Made by a program: the position numbers and the translations under genes
Assembly: GCF_023634765.1 (NCBI RefSeq)
Contig: NZ_JAMLFX010000003.1
Span: 112,992-176,991, forward strand
DNA length: 64,000 nucleotides
Reading direction: 5' to 3'
DNA from: Pseudomonas sp. AKS31
GTDB taxonomy: Bacteria; Pseudomonadota; Gammaproteobacteria; Pseudomonadales; Pseudomonadaceae
Shown here: one piece after another, positions 16,271 to 28,935 of the stretch
How positions within the stretch are numbered: position 1 is the first letter of the stretch
Layout: every line of letters begins with the position of its first letter
Notes under the pieces: model-generated
What the model was told of the DNA's origin: nothing
Databases searched by the model: none
Seen by the model: only the letters and a program-made list of their open reading frames with translations

Positions 16271-18168
16271 GGTCTGCCTCCTACAGAGGGTGGACGGTAA
16301 GAAACCTTGAGGGGCGCGACAGTTGGCAAGGCTTGGCTGTCAACCCAGTCCACCTCGGCAACCACTACCGGAGAGCTATTCGTGTCAACCTTGCGTCCTT
16401 CCCTGTCCAGCTTGGCACGCGCGGCCTCACGCCGGCGGCGCAACTTCTGAGAAGTTTTAGCTTCATCAATTTCTTCCCGAATTTCACGATAAGTCCGATG
16501 CAGTTCGTCAAAACTAGGCGTTTCCCTGCCGGCCTCCCTCAGCGCTTTTTGCGCAGCTTTCCACAGCTCTCGGCTCTTACCAATCATTCGCTTGTCCTTG
16601 ACTGGCACCTGCAGGAAGACGCTTCTGAAACGATCATGTACCCAGACATGGCCAGCTTCGTCTCGATAGCGAACACTGACCTTTTCACCCGGCTTCAAGC
16701 GCATTCGCAACTGAGCAAGTTCACTGGAGTGATAGCCGATGGTGTCTACCTCGATTCCATAGTGATGAACCTTAACGGCGCAGCGTCGAGCGAGAATGCA
16801 CTCCAGTGCATCCAGGTCTACCGGCAATCGGATCAAATGCTGCTGCTCATCATTGAGCCAGACCTGAGCAGGTGTCTTTTTGTTAAGTCCACGATGTGGA
16901 GTCTGGTGGTAACCATCCACAATCCACTTCACGACGGCAGCCTCCAGCTGCACAAGAGTGAAACAAGCGTGCTGTTCTGAATCGTAATCTCCACGTTGTT
17001 GCACATTGGAGAACGTCGTGCCTGGGAGGTTGTGAATCAATCCCAAATTTTGGGTGCTGAAAAACCTTTCAACTGTTCCTTTTTCCTCAGGAGCTCTGGA
17101 AGCGGGGTACAGAATCTCGATCCCCAAATCGTTAAAGCCAATGACTAGGTCACCCGCGTGAAACTCCGCAGCGTTGTCCGGTGCGATTCGAGTGGGCATG
17201 CCATGAGCCCGCCATTCGTTCTTCACGTTAGGAAAACGCCGTAAAAGATCTGCTTTGGGGCGAATTGCACGCTCAATGACCCGAAGAACAGATTCGGTAT
17301 TTGGCGCAGCGAGATGAAGTAGGTACCCCATGACCATACGAGAAAACTTATCTACTACAACCGTCATATAAGGACGCCCAATTACCAAGCCGGTCTCTTC
17401 GTATACAAGCAACAAGTCAAGCAGGGTATGGTCGATTTCCCAACGCTCCAGAATATGATTGATCCGGAGTACTCCGGTAGCCGCTCGGTGTTTTTTCTTC
17501 GCCGCATGCTTACCTAACTGAGCCTCGTCTACCAAGTAGGGATCAAGGTTGGCAATATACCTGCGGATAGTCATTCCACTTGGCATCGCCAGTTGGTTAG
17601 AAGGCAATCGACCAAGATTTGACTCCTTGATCCTTAGATCTAACTCACCAATAACTTTCGAAACACTGACAGCTGTCTCATTCAGATACAACTCATCGAT
17701 GACCTCATCAAGGATATCTTTCAGCTCGCCAGCAATCGATGCTGTACGTCCTTTCTTAGAGTGCTTTGGTAGCAACTTTAAGACGTCTTTTCCCATATAT
17801 TTCGAAGCCCACCGTCTAATAGTACTTATCGACGGAACACATGAGTCTCCGGCTCTTCTTGCTATTTCTTTCAATTTATCCAGCATGATTTCTTCACTCG
17901 GAAGTTTCGATTCCCCTTCCTCTCTCACGCCCTCAAGATATGCCCTGCGACGCAATGCCTCTTTGCTATGACGGGCCGGAAAGCAAGATAGATCAGGGGG
18001 TGCGTTTCGAACATGCGGGATTTCTCCAATAAAAGGTTGGTCTGGGCAAACTTCAATTTCCCGCTTTTCGTACCCACTATAAAACTCAGCCTCAGTTAAT
18101 TTAGTAGGTTCACCCAGCTCATCGAAAAATAGCAAGCGACGATCTACCAATCTTCGTTCGAGCTTCAT
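16267..18168 (-). CDS. tnsB: TnsB-type DDE transposase
   Basis: The likely start is ATG at 18168 (633 residues), after the tnsA stop; the frame continues to 18258 inside tnsA. N-terminal HTH-like regions bind the ends. The retroviral-integrase-like catalytic core shows Asp246 (WEIDHT), Asp331 (IAPDNAAEF) and Glu367 (EKGTVERFF), with spacing close to Tn7 TnsB, followed by a Mu-type beta-barrel and a basic C-terminal tail (KTSQKLRRRREAARAK) that in relatives contacts TnsC. It cuts the 3' ends and joins them to the target. The start has a poor ribosome binding site, so translation probably depends on tnsA. Confidence 0.95.
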   Translation of the reverse strand: MKLERRLVDRRLLFFDELGEPTKLTEAEFYSGYEKREIEVCPDQPFIGEIPHVRNAPPDLSCFPARHSKEALRRRAYLEGVREEGESKLPSEEIMLDKLKEIARRAGDSCVPSISTIRRWASKYMGKDVLKLLPKHSKKGRTASIAGELKDILDEVIDELYLNETAVSVSKVIGELDLRIKESNLGRLPSNQLAMPSGMTIRRYIANLDPYLVDEAQLGKHAAKKKHRAATGVLRINHILERWEIDHTLLDLLLVYEETGLVIGRPYMTVVVDKFSRMVMGYLLHLAAPNTESVLRVIERAIRPKADLLRRFPNVKNEWRAHGMPTRIAPDNAAEFHAGDLVIGFNDLGIEILYPASRAPEEKGTVERFFSTQNLGLIHNLPGTTFSNVQQRGDYDSEQHACFTLVQLEAAVVKWIVDGYHQTPHRGLNKKTPAQVWLNDEQQHLIRLPVDLDALECILARRCAVKVHHYGIEVDTIGYHSSELAQLRMRLKPGEKVSVRYRDEAGHVWVHDRFRSVFLQVPVKDKRMIGKSRELWKAAQKALREAGRETPSFDELHRTYREIREEIDEAKTSQKLRRRREAARAKLDREGRKVDTNSSPVVVAEVDWVDSQALPTVAPLKVSYRPPSVGGRP

Positions 18169-18202
18169 TTTAACGCCGCGTACTAAGACAACTAATTTTG
18201 CC

Positions 18203-18841
18203 CTAAGCGAAAATATCTGCATGGCGGTGCCCACCGTTAATGAAGATTTTCGATACATCGGAAATAGGTATTTCGAGATCTACACCTACAATTCCTAACC
18301 CCAAAAAAAGCCAAGCGTCCGCCTTGCCAAAAATAGCAATAAGCTCACTCAAAGTTTCAGGCTTCTGCATTTGAAGCCGCTGGTGGATTTCTTTCATACG
18401 CAAAGCCGGGAGCATAGGCCCACGACGGTGGTACATAAGTTTTTGTAAGTTTTTCGACAAAGGCTGACTGTGAATAAGCAGGTCGGTAACGATTGAAAAA
18501 TTGCGGTCGGTAGCAAAAAAGTGCTGCTTAACTGCTTCCATTTTTTGCTTGACGCTGGATATCAACAAGCTCTTTTGGTACTTGACTTCGAACCACCATT
18601 CCCGACCATCCATAAGGTACACACGTACGTCGGGATAGTATTTTTTGGTTGAGCCACTGATAGAAACTAACTCGAGGCTTGGCTGTACGAGATAACTGCG
18701 GACGATGGGAGAAAGCTCCAGAAGCCTGACAAAACCGCTTTCCAGTTGTGATTCACACTGAACAGGACCTCCATTCTTCACGGAAGGAAAAGAGATCCTT
18801 ATATGATTCGAACTCCTGGTAATGACCTTGCGCACTGACAT
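18203..18841 (-). CDS. tnsA: TnsA endonuclease (5'-strand cleavage)
   Basis: GGAGG four bases before ATG 18841 fixes the start (212 residues). The restriction-endonuclease-like core has a Glu near 34 (CESQLES), Asp71 (YYPDVRV) and Glu85-x-Lys87 (WWFEVKYQ), the E...D...ExK pattern of TnsA. With TnsB it frees the element completely by cutting the 5' ends, allowing cut-and-paste movement without cointegrates. At 212 residues it is shorter than Tn7 TnsA (273). It is first in the operon tnsA-tnsB-tnsC-tniQ, reading inward from the right end. Confidence 0.92.
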   Translation of the reverse strand: MSVRKVITRSSNHIRISFPSVKNGGPVQCESQLESGFVRLLELSPIVRSYLVQPSLELVSISGSTKKYYPDVRVYLMDGREWWFEVKYQKSLLISSVKQKMEAVKQHFFATDRNFSIVTDLLIHSQPLSKNLQKLMYHRRGPMLPALRMKEIHQRLQMQKPETLSELIAIFGKADAWLFLGLGIVGVDLEIPISDVSKIFINGGHRHADIFA

Positions 18842-19505
18842 TGAACACCTCCACAAATCTTTGAGACAAGCGCCTGCGCTGCACCCGAAAAATTAGACGC
18901 AGAGCGGGCTCCAGGAGGGACTTTCGACAGGCAACACTTCCCCGTCGAGGGCCCTCGCTGAAGTCGATTTTTTGGGAGAGGATTGACAAGCGCCAAAAAA
19001 AGGCAGAAATTGCGCGGGTTCGTTACGCAAGATGTACCTGGTTGTAGGCGCTGTCAGAGCCTCTAATTCTGCAGTATCTACATTTTTCGATGCCTCCTTA
19101 TGAGATCGTCGAAGAAAGCAGTTATGCCTTAAACCTATTGTCCAGATAGGTTCTCAAAGCATTTGCTGTTACCGATGGCCGTTAGGAACTTGCTTCAACA
19201 AGTTAACGTAACCGGCTGATTTTTTTGGGACGCTCTTACGGCGTAAGGGCGTGCCAGATTTTACTCCTACCATTCGTCTTTCTCCACGAAAATCTTCAAT
19301 ATCTCCTTGACGAATTGATCCGTTATTGCTACGCGTTGCGCGTTCATTTCGATACTTGCGGTATCACTCACTCAGACGCGCTCATCTCGCTACATTCAAT
19401 CAACTCCGCACACGCCTATATCTAGGCAGTCGTCCGCTTCCGCCCCCATAAGTTAGTAACCAGTGACCGGGAGAGCAGGATAGAAATCGAATTTTCGAGG
19501 AAATA
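18842..19505. other. Region between tnsA and the right-end terminator
   Basis: The tns promoter must lie here. GACAAGCGCC occurs twice in the same direction (18865-18874, 18985-18994), which could be a regulatory repeat or chance. A short plus-strand frame at 19225-19425 starts at TTG and has no ribosome binding site. I see no guide RNA, CRISPR remnant or tRNA. Confidence 0.4.
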
Positions 19506-19536
19506 AAAAAGGCCAATTCAATGAATTGGCCTTTTT
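19506..19536. terminator. Transposon-borne gyrB-like bidirectional terminator
   Basis: A 14-bp stem (AAAAAGGCCAATTC) closes an AAT triloop and carries A- and T-tracts. Its size, triloop and the outer eleven stem bases equal those of the host terminator at 337-367. The internal differences are compensatory base-pair changes. It lies 59 bp inside the right end and about 65 bp beyond the gyrB stop, so it can end the gyrB message that the insertion cut off from its own terminator. Confidence 0.88.
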
Positions 19537-19550
19537 GCATTTGAGTCCGT

Positions 19551-19595
19551 CGATCATGTATTTGTGAAAATGATCAACTATTGTGTGAACCTACA
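19551..19595. repeat. Transposon right end with two candidate TnsB sites
   Basis: Reading inward from 19595: TGTAGGTTCACA, then a first site whose TTCACA begins at 19589 and a second beginning at 19568, both of the type TTCACAnAATAnnTGAT. The distance from tip to first site is six bases at both ends. A weaker third match may overlap the terminator at 19531-19546. Closer packing than on the left agrees with the Tn7 right end. Confidence 0.8.
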
Positions 19596-19600
19596 CCGGG
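19596..19600. repeat. Right copy of the 5-bp target-site duplication (CCGGG)
   Basis: CCGGG lies directly outside the right tip and one base before the gyrB stop codon (complement of 19602-19604). It equals the left copy at 380-384. Confidence 0.95.
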
Positions 19601-19601
19601 A

Positions 19602-23128
<3,527 letters not shown>

Positions 23129-23142
23129 CCAGAGTCAGCTGA

Positions 23143-24246
23143 TTACAGACGCATCGGCATGACAACGTAAGCCGAATCGTCGTTGTCGGACTCTTGCACC
23201 AGCGCACTGCTGTTGGAGTCGGACAGGATCAGACGAACCTGCTCGGTGGTCATCACGCCCAGCACGTCGAGCAAGTAGCTCACGTTGAAGCCGATCTCCA
23301 GGGAGCCGCCGTTGTATTCAACGCCCACTTCCTCTTCCGCCTCTTCCTGCTCCGGGTTATTGGCCTGGATCTTCAGCTGACCGCTAGCCAGCTGCAGACG
23401 GATACCGCGGTACTTCTCGTTGGACAGAATCGCGGTACGGCTGAACGCTTCACGCAAGGCCTGACGATCGCCCAGCACCAGTTTGTCGCCGCCCTTCGGC
23501 AGAACACGCTCGTAGTCCGGGAACTTGCCGTCGACCAGTTTCGAGGTGAAGGTGAACTCGCCAGTGGTCGCACGGATGTGGTGCTGACCCAACACGATGC
23601 TGACGTTGCCATCCGGCTCGGTGAGCAGGCGGGCCAGTTCAAGGATACCCTTGCGCGGCACGATCACCTGATGGCGATCCGGCTGGCCGATATCGGCTTT
23701 CATCGAGCACATGGCCAGACGGTGGCCGTCGGTGGCCACGGCGCGGATGATGCCTTCGGACACTTCCAGCAGCATGCCGTTGAGGTAATAACGCACGTCC
23801 TGCTGAGCCATGGCGAAGCTGGTGCGTTCGATCAGGCGACGCAGCTTGCTTTGCTCAAGGCTGCAAGTCAGCGAGCCCGGACCTTCTTCAACGGTCGGAA
23901 AATCGTTGGCTGGCAGAGTCGACAGGGTGAAGCGGCTACGCCCAGCCTTCACTACGAGCTTCTGCTCGTCGACCTTGATGTCGATCAGCGCGTCGTTGGG
24001 CAGGCTTTTGCAGATATCCATCAGCTTGCGCGCAGGCACGGTGATGGACCCTGTTTCAGCCGGCTCTTCAAGTTGCACACGACCGACCAGTTCGACTTCG
24101 AGGTCGGTACCGGTCAGCGACAGTTGCTGGCCTTCGACAACCAGCAGCACGTTGGAGAGTACCGGCAAGGTCTGTCGGCGCTCGACGACGCCTGCGACCA
24201 GTTGCAGGGGTTTCAACAGGGCTTCGCGTTGAATGGTGAAATGCAT
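23143..24246 (-). CDS. dnaN: DNA polymerase III beta sliding clamp
   Basis: This 367-residue protein has the standard clamp length and threefold repeated fold. It begins MHFTIQREALLKPLQLVAG and ends in the conserved VMPMRL. The ring tethers polymerase III to DNA and is the docking site for mismatch repair and translesion enzymes. It lies 39 bp after dnaA and before recF in the conserved order. Confidence 0.98.
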   Translation of the reverse strand: MHFTIQREALLKPLQLVAGVVERRQTLPVLSNVLLVVEGQQLSLTGTDLEVELVGRVQLEEPAETGSITVPARKLMDICKSLPNDALIDIKVDEQKLVVKAGRSRFTLSTLPANDFPTVEEGPGSLTCSLEQSKLRRLIERTSFAMAQQDVRYYLNGMLLEVSEGIIRAVATDGHRLAMCSMKADIGQPDRHQVIVPRKGILELARLLTEPDGNVSIVLGQHHIRATTGEFTFTSKLVDGKFPDYERVLPKGGDKLVLGDRQALREAFSRTAILSNEKYRGIRLQLASGQLKIQANNPEQEEAEEEVGVEYNGGSLEIGFNVSYLLDVLGVMTTEQVRLILSDSNSSALVQESDNDDSAYVVMPMRL

Positions 24247-24285
24247 GGTCTAGTCCCTTGCCTTAATAAGCTGCGCTGGTGTTCA

Positions 24286-25812
24286 TCAAGTGGTCAGTGT
24301 ACGCAGCAGGTTCTTGTAGTCCTCGCGGATGTCCGCGTCGGATTCCTTAAGTTCGTTGATCTTGCGGCAGGCGTGCAACACGGTCGTGTGGTCGCGGCCG
24401 CCAAACACATCGCCGATTTCCGGCAGGCTGTGGTTGGTCAGCTCCTTGGACAAGGCCATGGCCACCTGACGCGGACGAGCCACCGAGCGCGAACGGCGCT
24501 TGGACAGCAGATCCGAGATCTTGATCTTGTAGTACTCGGCGACGGTGCGCTGAATGTTATCCACAGAGACCAGTTTGTCCTGCAGCGCCAACAGGTCTTT
24601 CAAGGATTCGCGAATCAGCTCGATGGTGATGTCGCGGCCCATGAAGTGCGAATGGGCGATCACGCGTTTCAGCGCGCCTTCCAGTTCACGGACGTTGGAG
24701 CGAATGCGCTGGGCAATGAAGAACGCGGCGTCATGCGGCAACTCGACTTTGGCCTGATCGGCCTTCTTCATCAAGATCGCCACGCGGGTTTCCAGTTCAG
24801 GCGGCTCGACGGCAACCGTCAGGCCCCAGCCGAAGCGGGATTTGAGGCGTTCTTCAAGGCCTTCGATTTCTTTCGGATAGCGGTCACTGGTGAGAATGAC
24901 CTGCTGGCCACCTTCAAGCAGGGCGTTGAAGGTGTGGAAGAACTCTTCCTGCGAGCGCTCTTTGCGGGCGAAGAACTGAATATCGTCGATGAGCAAAGCA
25001 TCCACCGAACGATAGAAACGCTTGAACTCGTTGATCGCGTTCAGTTGCAGCGCCTTGACCATGTCCGCCACGAAGCGCTCGGAATGCAGGTACACGACCT
25101 TGGCATTCGGGTTCTTCTTTAATAGATGGTTACCCACCGCGTGCATCAAGTGGGTTTTACCCAGGCCGACGCCACCATAAAGGAACAGTGGGTTGTAGCC
25201 GTGCTTGGGGTTGTCCGCTACTTGCCAGGCCGCTGCGCGGGCAAGCTGGTTGGATTTACCTTCAACGAAGTTTTCGAAGGTGAAGGTGCGGTTCAGGTAA
25301 CTGGTGTGCTTGAGCGCACCCTCGACCTGCACGGTGCGTTGTTCGGCGCGAACCGGGGCTTGCTGCGAAGCGGCACCGGACATCGGATCGAAACTGTCGC
25401 GAGACGGTTCATCGCTGACTTCCGGGCTTTTCTGCGTCGAGCGCTTGGCCGCCGGCGCAGGCGTCTGCGTGGGTGCCGGCGTGCTGACAGGCGCGGCATT
25501 TGCCTGGGCCTGGGAAACCTGCGCGGCGGCGAGCGGAGCATTCGGTGCCGCACGCGGAGCCGAACTGCGTTTGCTGCCTATTAATAAGGAGAGCGCCGGC
25601 GCCATGCCGTTGCCATGCTCATCCAGCAGTTCAAGGACACGGCCCAGGTACTTTTCGTTGACCCAGTCCAGCACAAAACGGTTCGGTGCGTAGACGCGCA
25701 ACTCGTCGCCTTCGGCTTCGACCTGTAGTGGACGGATCCAGGTGTTGAATTGTTGGGCAGGCAGCTCCTCGCGCAAAAGCTCCACGCACTGCTGCCAAAG
25801 TTCCACTGACAC
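24286..25812 (-). CDS. dnaA: Chromosomal replication initiator DnaA
   Basis: This 508-residue protein has the DnaB-contacting domain I (to ~80), a long Pro/Ala-rich linker (about 85-165), an AAA+ domain with Walker A at 213-220 (GGVGLGKT) and LLIDDIQFF as Walker B, and the C-terminal box-binding domain with the [11 protein letters not shown] signature. It binds TTATCCACA boxes in the upstream region 25813-26378 and probably in the second cluster at 30443-30740. A perfect box inside the gene (24557-24565) may contribute to local binding. Confidence 0.98.
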   Translation of the reverse strand: MSVELWQQCVELLREELPAQQFNTWIRPLQVEAEGDELRVYAPNRFVLDWVNEKYLGRVLELLDEHGNGMAPALSLLIGSKRSSAPRAAPNAPLAAAQVSQAQANAAPVSTPAPTQTPAPAAKRSTQKSPEVSDEPSRDSFDPMSGAASQQAPVRAEQRTVQVEGALKHTSYLNRTFTFENFVEGKSNQLARAAAWQVADNPKHGYNPLFLYGGVGLGKTHLMHAVGNHLLKKNPNAKVVYLHSERFVADMVKALQLNAINEFKRFYRSVDALLIDDIQFFARKERSQEEFFHTFNALLEGGQQVILTSDRYPKEIEGLEERLKSRFGWGLTVAVEPPELETRVAILMKKADQAKVELPHDAAFFIAQRIRSNVRELEGALKRVIAHSHFMGRDITIELIRESLKDLLALQDKLVSVDNIQRTVAEYYKIKISDLLSKRRSRSVARPRQVAMALSKELTNHSLPEIGDVFGGRDHTTVLHACRKINELKESDADIREDYKNLLRTLTT

Positions 25813-26378
25813 GGATATCCCCTAAGTTGAAAGCCGGTGAGGCAAAAACAAGCGGCCATTGTAGCGGCGAGCCGTCCACTTATCCACATGCAGGTTGCCC
25901 GGTGACCATGATTTATCAATGCGTTAAATCGAAAAAAGGCGACCAACGGTGTGTGAATAAGCTCTGTGGATAACCGCCTCTAAGGGCACTGGACAACTGG
26001 GGCTTGAACTCGGTGGATAACCTGCCTGTGGATAACACGCCTTTCCACACACAGGTTATCCGATAGCGCAGCACAGGCTGAACACGGTTTTCCACTGTAG
26101 TTGTCATTCTCTGTACATCAGGCCATATAAGGCGTGATGCCACTTATCCACAGAAGAAGGCGGGCCTAGCTTTTACAAGCTTTACAGAAAAGCTTTAAAT
26201 AATTCCCTTCTTTATTTTTATGTTTGGCAGACAGCCGTTCAGTCAGATACAGCCTCGAGATCTATTTATAAGGAAACGTTGGTTGGAAATTGACCTGAAG
26301 GCTTGCTTTCTCTAGAATCCCCGGTCTCTTAAAACGGGGGCCATTCCGGCCCGTTGTGGACGAACCAGGTAACACGAC
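25813..26378. other. oriC: Replication origin region (dnaA-rpmH intergenic)
   Basis: Four perfect DnaA boxes TTATCCACA lie at 25880-25888, 25965-25973, 26027-26035 and 26144-26152. One-mismatch copies lie at 25952-25960 and 26012-26020. An AT-rich tract at about 26185-26225 next to the last box could be the unwinding element. Divergent promoters of dnaA and rpmH must also be here. Location, boxes and AT tract agree with the known Pseudomonas origin between rpmH and dnaA. Confidence 0.93.
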
Positions 26379-26513
26379 ATGAAACGTACTTTCCAACCAA
26401 GCACTATCAAACGCGCTCGTACCCACGGTTTCCGTGCTCGCATGGCTACCAAGAACGGCCGCGCAGTCCTGTCGCGTCGTCGCGCCAAAGGTCGTGCGCG
26501 TCTGGCAGTTTGA
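26379..26513 (+). CDS. rpmH: 50S ribosomal protein L34
   Basis: This 44-residue, very basic protein begins [19 protein letters not shown] and is a standard L34. It opens the rightward operon after the origin. The rnpA start lies 16 bp after its stop. Confidence 0.98.
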   Translation: MKRTFQPSTIKRARTHGFRARMATKNGRAVLSRRRAKGRARLAV

Positions 26514-26529
26514 TAATCCGGTACTGGAG

Positions 26530-26931
26530 GTGAGTCAGGACTTCAGTCGGGAAAAGCGTCTGCTTACTCCCCGGCATTTCAAGGCAGTCTTTGACTCCCC
26601 TACCGGCAAGGTTCCGGGGAAAAATCTCCTGCTCCTTGCACGCAACAACGATCTTGATCACCCCCGTCTCGGGCTGGTTATCGGGAAAAAGAGCGTAAAG
26701 CTCTCCGTTGAGCGCAATCGCCTCAAACGTTTGATGCGCGAATCGTTCCGTCTGCACCAGGATTCACTGGTCGGCTGGGACATCGTTATCGTCGCGCGCA
26801 AAGGTCTGGGCGATGTAGAAAACCCCGAATTGATTCAGCATTTCGGCAAGCTCTGGAAGCGTCTGGCACGCAGCAAGCCAGTTCCAGAAGTCAAAACCGA
26901 AACTGTAGGGGTAGACAGTCCAGATGCGTAA
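26530..26931 (+). CDS. rnpA: Ribonuclease P protein component
   Basis: The frame is open from inside rpmH, but the real start is most likely GTG 26530 ([14 protein letters not shown]), preceded by GGAG, giving 133 residues. The RNR signature is present ([17 protein letters not shown]). It helps the catalytic RNA process tRNA 5' ends. It overlaps yidD by 8 bases. Confidence 0.96.
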   Translation: MSQDFSREKRLLTPRHFKAVFDSPTGKVPGKNLLLLARNNDLDHPRLGLVIGKKSVKLSVERNRLKRLMRESFRLHQDSLVGWDIVIVARKGLGDVENPELIQHFGKLWKRLARSKPVPEVKTETVGVDSPDA

Positions 26932-27169
26932 ACTGGCCCTCGTTCCGATCCAGTTTTATCGCTATGCCATTAGTCCTTTGATGGCCAGCCACTGTCGTTT
27001 CTACCCCAGTTGTTCCTGCTACGCGTATGAAGCCATCGAAAATCATGGCCTTCTGCGCGGTGGCTGGCTGACCTTTCGTCGTTTAGGTCGCTGTCATCCG
27101 TGGAATCCCGGTGGTTATGACCCGGTTCCACCTATCCCTACCTCCCGTTCTTCTTCGATGGCCGAGTAA
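26924..27169 (+). CDS. yidD: Membrane protein insertion efficiency factor YidD
   Basis: This 81-residue protein has the conserved pattern [23 protein letters not shown] and [23 protein letters not shown]. It is a small membrane-associated helper of YidC-dependent insertion and sits between rnpA and yidC in the universal order. Confidence 0.97.
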   Translation: MRKLALVPIQFYRYAISPLMASHCRFYPSCSCYAYEAIENHGLLRGGWLTFRRLGRCHPWNPGGYDPVPPIPTSRSSSMAE

Positions 27170-27171
27170 TC

Positions 27172-28854
27172 ATGGATATCAAACGCACGATCCTGATCGT
27201 CGCCCTGGCAATCGTGTCCTACGTTATGGTTCTTAAATGGAACCAGGACTATGGCCAGGCTGCCCTGCCGACTCAGAATGTTGCTTCCAGTACGACTACA
27301 TCCGGTTTGCCGGACACCGCCACTGGCAATAATGCTGCCGCCAGTGACGATATTCCGCGTGCCGCTAGCGATACCAGCGCACCTGCCGAAACTCCGGTAG
27401 CCGCCAGCAAGGATCTGATCCAGATCAAAACCGACGTGCTCGATCTCGCGATCGATCCACAGGGTGGCGATGTTGCTCAACTGACCTTGCCTTTGTATCC
27501 ACGTCGTCAGGATCGTCCTGATGTACCGTTCCAGCTGTTCGATAACGGCGGCGAACGTGTTTATCTGGCACAAAGCGGCCTGATTGGCACCAACGGCCCG
27601 GATGCAAACCCGGCCGGTCGTCCGGTTTACTCCTCGGAGAAGAAGACTTATCAACTGGCTGACGGTCAGGATCAACTGGTCGTCGACCTGAAGTTCAGCA
27701 AGGACGGCGTCAATTACATCAAGCGTTTCACTCTGAAACGCGGCCTGTATGACGTAGCCGTTTCCTACATTGTGGATAACCAGAGCGCTCAGCCCTGGAA
27801 TGGCGCGATGTTCGCGCAGTTGAAGCGCGATGCTAGCGCTGATCCTTCGTCCACCACCGCGACGGGCACCGCGACCTACCTGGGCGCCGCCCTGTGGACA
27901 AGTTCGGAGCCGTACAAGAAAGTGTCCATGAAGGACATGGACAAGGCACAGCTCAAAGAAACCGTCACCGGTGGCTGGGTAGCCTGGCTGCAACACTACT
28001 TCGTGACCGCGTGGATTCCGGCCAAGGGCGAAAACAACATCGTCCAGACCCGTAAAGACAGCAAAGGCAACTACATCATCGGTTACACCGGTCCTACATT
28101 GACCGCTGCTCCGGGTGCCAAAGTTGAAACCAGCGCTGTGCTGTACGCCGGTCCGAAAAGCCAGGCTGTGCTGAAAGAGTTGTCCCCAGGTCTGGAACTG
28201 ACTGTCGACTACGGCATTCTGTGGTTCATTGCCCAGCCAATTTTCTGGCTGCTGCAACACATCCACGCCATTGTCGGTAACTGGGGCTGGTCGATCATCT
28301 TCCTGACCATGCTGATCAAGGGTCTTTTCTTCCCTCTGTCGGCTGCCAGCTACAAATCGATGGCGCGCATGCGTGCCGTTGCGCCGAAACTGGCTGCTCT
28401 GAAAGAGCAACATGGCGATGACCGGCAGAAAATGTCGCAAGCCATGATGGAGCTGTACAAGAAAGAGAAGATCAATCCACTGGGCGGCTGCTTGCCGATC
28501 CTCGTGCAGATGCCGGTTTTCCTTTCGCTGTACTGGGTTCTGCTGGAAAGCGTGGAAATGCGCCAGGCGCCGTTCATGCTGTGGATCACTGACCTGTCGA
28601 TCAAGGATCCGTTCTTCATTCTGCCGATCATCATGGGCGCAACCATGTTCATCCAGCAGCAGCTGAACCCGACTCCGCCGGATCCGATGCAGGCGAAGGT
28701 CATGAAAATGATGCCAATCATCTTCACCTTCTTCTTCCTGTGGTTCCCAGCAGGTCTGGTTCTGTACTGGGTTGTGAACAACTGCCTGTCGATTGCACAA
28801 CAGTGGTACATCACGCGTAAGATCGAAGCGGCGACGAAAAAAGCCGAGGCGTAA
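27172..28854 (+). CDS. yidC: Membrane protein insertase YidC
   Basis: This 560-residue protein has an N-terminal transmembrane helix, a large periplasmic beta domain (about 60-340) typical of proteobacteria, and the conserved insertase core with five helices (WGWSIIFLTMLIKGLFFPL, LPILVQMPVFLSLYWVL, FFLWFPAGLVLYWVVNN). It inserts small inner membrane proteins, including ATP synthase subunit c, whose gene lies downstream in this window. Confidence 0.97.
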   Translation: MDIKRTILIVALAIVSYVMVLKWNQDYGQAALPTQNVASSTTTSGLPDTATGNNAAASDDIPRAASDTSAPAETPVAASKDLIQIKTDVLDLAIDPQGGDVAQLTLPLYPRRQDRPDVPFQLFDNGGERVYLAQSGLIGTNGPDANPAGRPVYSSEKKTYQLADGQDQLVVDLKFSKDGVNYIKRFTLKRGLYDVAVSYIVDNQSAQPWNGAMFAQLKRDASADPSSTTATGTATYLGAALWTSSEPYKKVSMKDMDKAQLKETVTGGWVAWLQHYFVTAWIPAKGENNIVQTRKDSKGNYIIGYTGPTLTAAPGAKVETSAVLYAGPKSQAVLKELSPGLELTVDYGILWFIAQPIFWLLQHIHAIVGNWGWSIIFLTMLIKGLFFPLSAASYKSMARMRAVAPKLAALKEQHGDDRQKMSQAMMELYKKEKINPLGGCLPILVQMPVFLSLYWVLLESVEMRQAPFMLWITDLSIKDPFFILPIIMGATMFIQQQLNPTPPDPMQAKVMKMMPIIFTFFFLWFPAGLVLYWVVNNCLSIAQQWYITRKIEAATKKAEA

Positions 28855-28878
28855 CTTGCACTGTGGATAACACCACTC

Positions 28879-28903
28879 AAAACGCCCCCTAGTGGGGCGT
28901 TTT
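28879..28903 (+). terminator. Terminator after yidC
   Basis: AAAACGCCCC pairs with GGGGCGTTTT around a short CTAGT loop, ending in a T-run, 24 bp after the yidC stop. A DnaA box (28862-28870) lies between them. Confidence 0.85.
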
Positions 28904-28935
28904 GCTATCTGCCACTTTTGTCTGGATTCCGGTTT

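Larger units (their letters stand above)
385..19595. mobile_element. Complete Tn7-like transposon (19,211 bp) inserted next to the 3' end of gyrB
   Basis: Both ends begin 5'-TGTAGGTTCACA when read inward, 21 of the first 23 bases are identical, and CCGGG is duplicated outside. Inside the right end lie tnsA, tnsB, tnsC and tniQ reading leftward, as in Tn7, where the right end also faces the target gene. The cargo includes a type I restriction-modification operon with an anticodon nuclease. There is no tnsE, no CRISPR array, no cas gene and no second tniQ, so homing through the single TniQ is the only visible targeting route. The core genes and ends look intact, so the element may still be active. 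The restriction region is visibly more AT-rich than the flanking chromosome. Confidence 0.95.

Noticed and set aside
18865..18994. Direct repeat GACAAGCGCC upstream of tnsA
   Set aside because: Two 10-base copies 120 bp apart without symmetry; noted in the region entry but not strong enough for an operator call.
19225..19425. Plus-strand ORF of 66 residues near the right end
   Set aside because: TTG start, no ribosome binding site, no recognisable domain.
385..19595. Search for CRISPR array, Cas12k/Cascade genes or tnsE in the Tn7-like element
   Set aside because: No regularly spaced repeats and no matching protein; the element is not CRISPR-guided as far as visible.
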